From JBDTLH01 sp039934875 (GTDB lineage Bacteria; Acidobacteriota; Terriglobia; Terriglobales; Acidobacteriaceae): a stretch of DNA of 16,458 nucleotides. Below the pieces are notes generated by a model that made no database searches, was not told the origin of the DNA, and worked only from the letters and a program-made list of their open reading frames with translations. Each line of letters begins with the position of its first letter. Position 1 is the first letter of the stretch. The DNA is taken from the NCBI GenBank assembly GCA_039934875.1, contig JBDTLH010000371.1:1-16458 (forward strand). The letters run 5' to 3'. Shown here piece by piece: positions 14,413 through 16,458 of this stretch. The translations under genes were made by a program, and so were the position numbers.

Positions 14413-15930
14413 CTACTTGATCTCGATCACTGCCAGTCCCCACCCGGGAAGTTTCACCTGCAGTGAATCTCCGCTGAAGGCCAGCTTGTGCGGCGCCGGC
14501 AAAACGCTGGCGCGCTTCAACGATTCAATCTGATCGCCGGTAAGCGTCTTAGGTTTTCCCATCGCGTCATAGGCTGGCAGCACATTGCCATGCTCCGCAT
14601 CCACGACTGATATCATCGCCGTGGTTCCATGCTTGCCGCTCAGATGCAGCGTGAACTCGCGCGCGGGCCCTTGCTTCTCGGGAGGCGCGTAGTTCCACAC
14701 CGCGATCACGTAACTCCCGTCATCGCGTTTGGTCACCAGCACGTCATCCGATTGCGATGCGACGCGCTCCGTCCCCAACGTATGGAAGAGCTTAAACGCA
14801 TTGAATGCCGCTTTGGGAATTCCATATTCCGCCACCAGGCCAAAGCCGCCATAGAACGGCTGCGTTATCACTCCCTGCTCTTCGAAGACATCTGAAAATG
14901 TCCAATAGGACATTAGGTTGACCAGCCCATCGCACGCGCGAATCGTGTTCGCCATCCACGGCCCCATAAACGGAGAGTCGGTCACCTCCACCTGGTTGCC
15001 ATAGCTGGCATTGAACTCCGACCAGATCAGCGGCAACTGCGGCTTTCCCGACGCGGCGATCTGGTCGTGTACCTTCTTCACCGCGCGGCACACCATGTCC
15101 CGCCGTGAAATTTGTTCATCCGTGCCGAAGACGTCCTTCGCGGTGTCGTTGCCATAGACGTGCGTGGAAAAGAAATCGATGGGCACATTCGCCTGAATGC
15201 AGTGCGCGATGAACTTCTCCGCCCATGCCGCCTGCGCCGTCGCCGGACCACCCACTCGCACCCGCGCGCTGGCCCGCTTCAGACCGCGCACCGCTGAATC
15301 GTAGAGCTGATAATAGGTGGTGTCCTTGGGGACGCCAGTCCAGAAATCTATGTTGGGCTCATTCCACACCTCGAAGTACCACTGCGAAACTTCGTCGATT
15401 CCGTAACGGTCAATCAGGTGCTTGGCAAACTGGTAATTCAACTCCTCCCACTTCTTCCAGTCATTCGGAGGATTGGGCAACGGCTTATACCAGAACGCAT
15501 GCGTGTGCGTGCTCGACGAAAGCTTGCTGGGCATGAAGCTCAGCTCGATAAACGGCCTCACTCCGTTCTTCAGCAGCCCGTCATAAATCTGATCGATATA
15601 CGAGAAGTTGTAAACCGGATTGCCCTGCGCGTCCTCGCTATAAAGCCCGGTCTCATCGGAGAGGATGTTGTGGAAGCGCACATACTTGAAATCGGTAATT
15701 TTTTTTACCGCGCGCAGATCGCTGCGATAGCTCTCGCGCATGGTAAGCACCGCGCGTCCTGAGCCGAACATCTGCTCCCAATAATGCGGGAATGGCTTGG
15801 ATGGGGCGCCGAGATTGATTTCGATCGATTCGTTCTGTGGCGGCGCAGCGGACGCGGGAGCAGTCTGGCAGGGCAACCCCAGAGGCATGATGCAAAGAGC
15901 GAGTGCAATAAAGATCTTATGTGGATTCAT
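14413..15930 (-). CDS. Secreted GH39 family glycosidase (beta-xylosidase-like)
   Basis: The 505-residue protein begins with a signal peptide (about residues 1-28, core IFIALALCIMPLGLPC; the Cys is not in a proper lipobox). It is followed by a TIM-barrel domain with GH39/clan GH-A features. KYVRFHNIL (82-90) is the early strand. The acid/base is Glu191 in FEVWNEPNIDFW, and the nucleophile is Glu305 in IWSEFNASYGNQ. THVYGND (256-262) and LMSYWTFSDVFEEQG complete the barrel, and a beta-sandwich tail (about 400-505) follows. Characterised GH39 enzymes are beta-xylosidases and alpha-iduronidases; the length and motifs fit the xylosidase branch better, but the sugar specificity is inferred. Both catalytic residues are present, so the enzyme is probably active, in the periplasm or outside the cell. 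The ribosome site (AGAAAT) is weak. Confidence 0.9.
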   Translation of the reverse strand: MNPHKIFIALALCIMPLGLPCQTAPASAAPPQNESIEINLGAPSKPFPHYWEQMFGSGRAVLTMRESYRSDLRAVKKITDFKYVRFHNILSDETGLYSEDAQGNPVYNFSYIDQIYDGLLKNGVRPFIELSFMPSKLSSSTHTHAFWYKPLPNPPNDWKKWEELNYQFAKHLIDRYGIDEVSQWYFEVWNEPNIDFWTGVPKDTTYYQLYDSAVRGLKRASARVRVGGPATAQAAWAEKFIAHCIQANVPIDFFSTHVYGNDTAKDVFGTDEQISRRDMVCRAVKKVHDQIAASGKPQLPLIWSEFNASYGNQVEVTDSPFMGPWMANTIRACDGLVNLMSYWTFSDVFEEQGVITQPFYGGFGLVAEYGIPKAAFNAFKLFHTLGTERVASQSDDVLVTKRDDGSYVIAVWNYAPPEKQGPAREFTLHLSGKHGTTAMISVVDAEHGNVLPAYDAMGKPKTLTGDQIESLKRASVLPAPHKLAFSGDSLQVKLPGWGLAVIEIK

Positions 15931-16038
15931 ATTTCTAAAGTAGTCTGCTCATCGATAGACCGCCGATGGTAGATCCCCGGCTTTAGCTAATAAATTCGCG
16001 GCTTTACGGTTTGCGGAGAAAGTCAGGATTCTGACCCC

Positions 16039-16054
16039 AGGGCCTAAAGGCCCT
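16039..16054. repeat. REP-like palindrome AGGGCCT-AA-AGGCCCT
   Basis: Perfect 7-bp arms surround a 2-bp centre. It lies outside any gene, downstream of the TonB-receptor stop codon on the minus strand. The sequence looks like the short GGGCCTAAAGGCCC-type intergenic palindromes that are frequent in acidobacterial genomes; the frequency is recalled, not measured. No T-run follows on either strand. Confidence 0.65.
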
Positions 16055-16073
16055 ACTGAATTATGAACGACAT

Positions 16074-16130
16074 ATCCCCGGCATAAATGCCGGGGTCTAC
16101 CCAAATCCCGGCATAAATGCGTCTACCCAA
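16074..16130. repeat. Tandem pair of REP-like units, the second one degraded
   Basis: Unit 1 holds a perfect hairpin of 9-bp arms CCCCGGCAT / ATGCCGGGG (16076-16095), followed by TCTACCCAAA. Unit 2 (16105-16130) repeats CCCGGCATAAATGC and then GTCTACCCAAA directly. It lacks the middle of the right arm and so cannot form the hairpin. The two units are otherwise nearly identical, pointing to duplication followed by a small deletion. Either hairpin could protect or end the transcript of the TonB-receptor gene, but neither has a U-tract. Confidence 0.7.
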
Positions 16131-16171
16131 ACTCGACTTTTTCCGCAGCCTGTTTAGCCGCCGAGGTTAAC

Positions 16172-16458
16172 TTAGAAATGGAACCGCGCCTGCAACTCCA
16201 GCACCCGTCCGGCGGTCGAGCCCAACGCCCGCCCAAATAATGGATTATTAATCGTCGTATTAGCTGCACCGAAGTTGAACGGCAGCAGATTCGTAATATT
16301 AAGCACGTTAAATGCATTCGCCCGCAGTTCAATTCCTACCGATTCCGTGAACCGGAACTGCTTACCAACGCTCAAGTCCACTGACTTGTAATCCGGACCA
16401 CGGAGGCTGTTGCGGCCTATCGCTGGAACGCCCGGCGTCTTCACATCATAGTAAGCCG
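16172..16458 (-). CDS. TonB-dependent receptor / Oar-like outer-membrane protein, C-terminal end
   Basis: Only the last 95 or so codons are in the window; the frame is open through the right edge, so the real start lies outside. The visible chain reads AYYDVKTPGVPAIGRNSLRGPD, split by GVPAIGRNS, then SVDLSVGKQFRF, GIELRANAFNVLNITN and a terminal ELQARFHF. Alternating beta-strand character, the RGP...D.S..K.F motif, the E.RA..FN..N.TN motif and a C-terminal phenylalanine are typical of the last strands of the large carboxypeptidase-like/TonB-receptor beta-barrels common in Acidobacteriota. They are thought to import oligosaccharides or other bulky compounds. Its position beside two secreted glycosidases fits such a role, but the ligand is unknown. 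It ends 241 bp before the GH39 start on the same strand. Confidence 0.85.
   Translation of the reverse strand, partial: AYYDVKTPGVPAIGRNSLRGPDYKSVDLSVGKQFRFTESVGIELRANAFNVLNITNLLPFNFGAANTTINNPLFGRALGSTAGRVLELQARFHF

Larger units (their letters stand above)
15931..16171. other. Non-coding spacer between the GH39 and TonB-receptor genes
   Basis: This 241-bp stretch has no credible gene. Near 15950-16020 it is AT-rich and should hold the minus-strand promoter of the GH39 gene, but no clear -35/-10 pair was found. An 8-bp direct repeat CGGCTTTA occurs at 15978-15985 and 15999-16006. From 16039 to 16130 it contains the palindromic repeats listed separately. Confidence 0.6.

Overview
The window reads as chromosomal DNA of a soil-type Acidobacteriota (Terriglobia-like) bacterium. 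This is an inference. It rests on the moderately high GC content, the frequent TTG/GTG starts, the C-terminus of a large Oar-type TonB-dependent outer-membrane protein at the right edge, exported DUF2141 and S9-peptidase proteins, and short intergenic palindromes of the 'gggcctaaaggccc' and 'ccccggcataaatgccgggg' kind that I associate with that phylum. No rRNA, tRNA, CRISPR array, insertion sequence or phage gene was seen. Coding density is high and no gene-free stretch exceeds about 240 bases.

Left block (1-3269, all minus strand): a compact five-gene run read right to left. It holds an alpha/beta-hydrolase esterase, an exported DUF2141 protein, a PPC/DUF296-domain protein, a YoaK/DUF1275 membrane protein, and the N-terminal third of an exported S9-family peptidase that leaves the window at its left edge. 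The last four junctions are 11 nt, 50 nt, a 4-nt overlap and 9 nt.

Centre (3435-8642, plus strand): the most interesting region. It is transcribed divergently from the first block across a 165-bp gap that carries a well-formed 25-bp palindrome. In order it encodes a second alpha/beta hydrolase, an ATP-grasp ligase, a YbdK/GCS2-type carboxylate-amine ligase, an M29-type metallo-aminopeptidase, and a divergent protein that looks like a circularly permuted ATP-grasp enzyme. The last four genes are packed end to end (10 nt, a 4-nt overlap, 3 nt). Up to three amide-bond-forming ATP enzymes plus a peptidase and an esterase suggest a pathway for a small non-ribosomal peptide-like compound or a conjugate. 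The product cannot be named from sequence.

Right of centre (8632-12999, minus strand): an ABC ATPase, a double-FtsX permease and a secreted AttH/CrtC-like lipocalin-fold protein, all overlapping. The gene order matches AttE-AttF/G-AttH systems, with the two permeases fused into one chain. Its last gene runs into the centre operon tail to tail with an 11-bp overlap.

Right block (13077-16458): a secreted glucoamylase-like/GH144-like protein (plus) converges on a secreted GH39 glycosidase (minus). A 241-bp spacer with REP-like palindromes then separates them from the end of a TonB-dependent receptor gene (minus), which continues past the right edge. Together these suggest glycan capture and breakdown at the cell surface.
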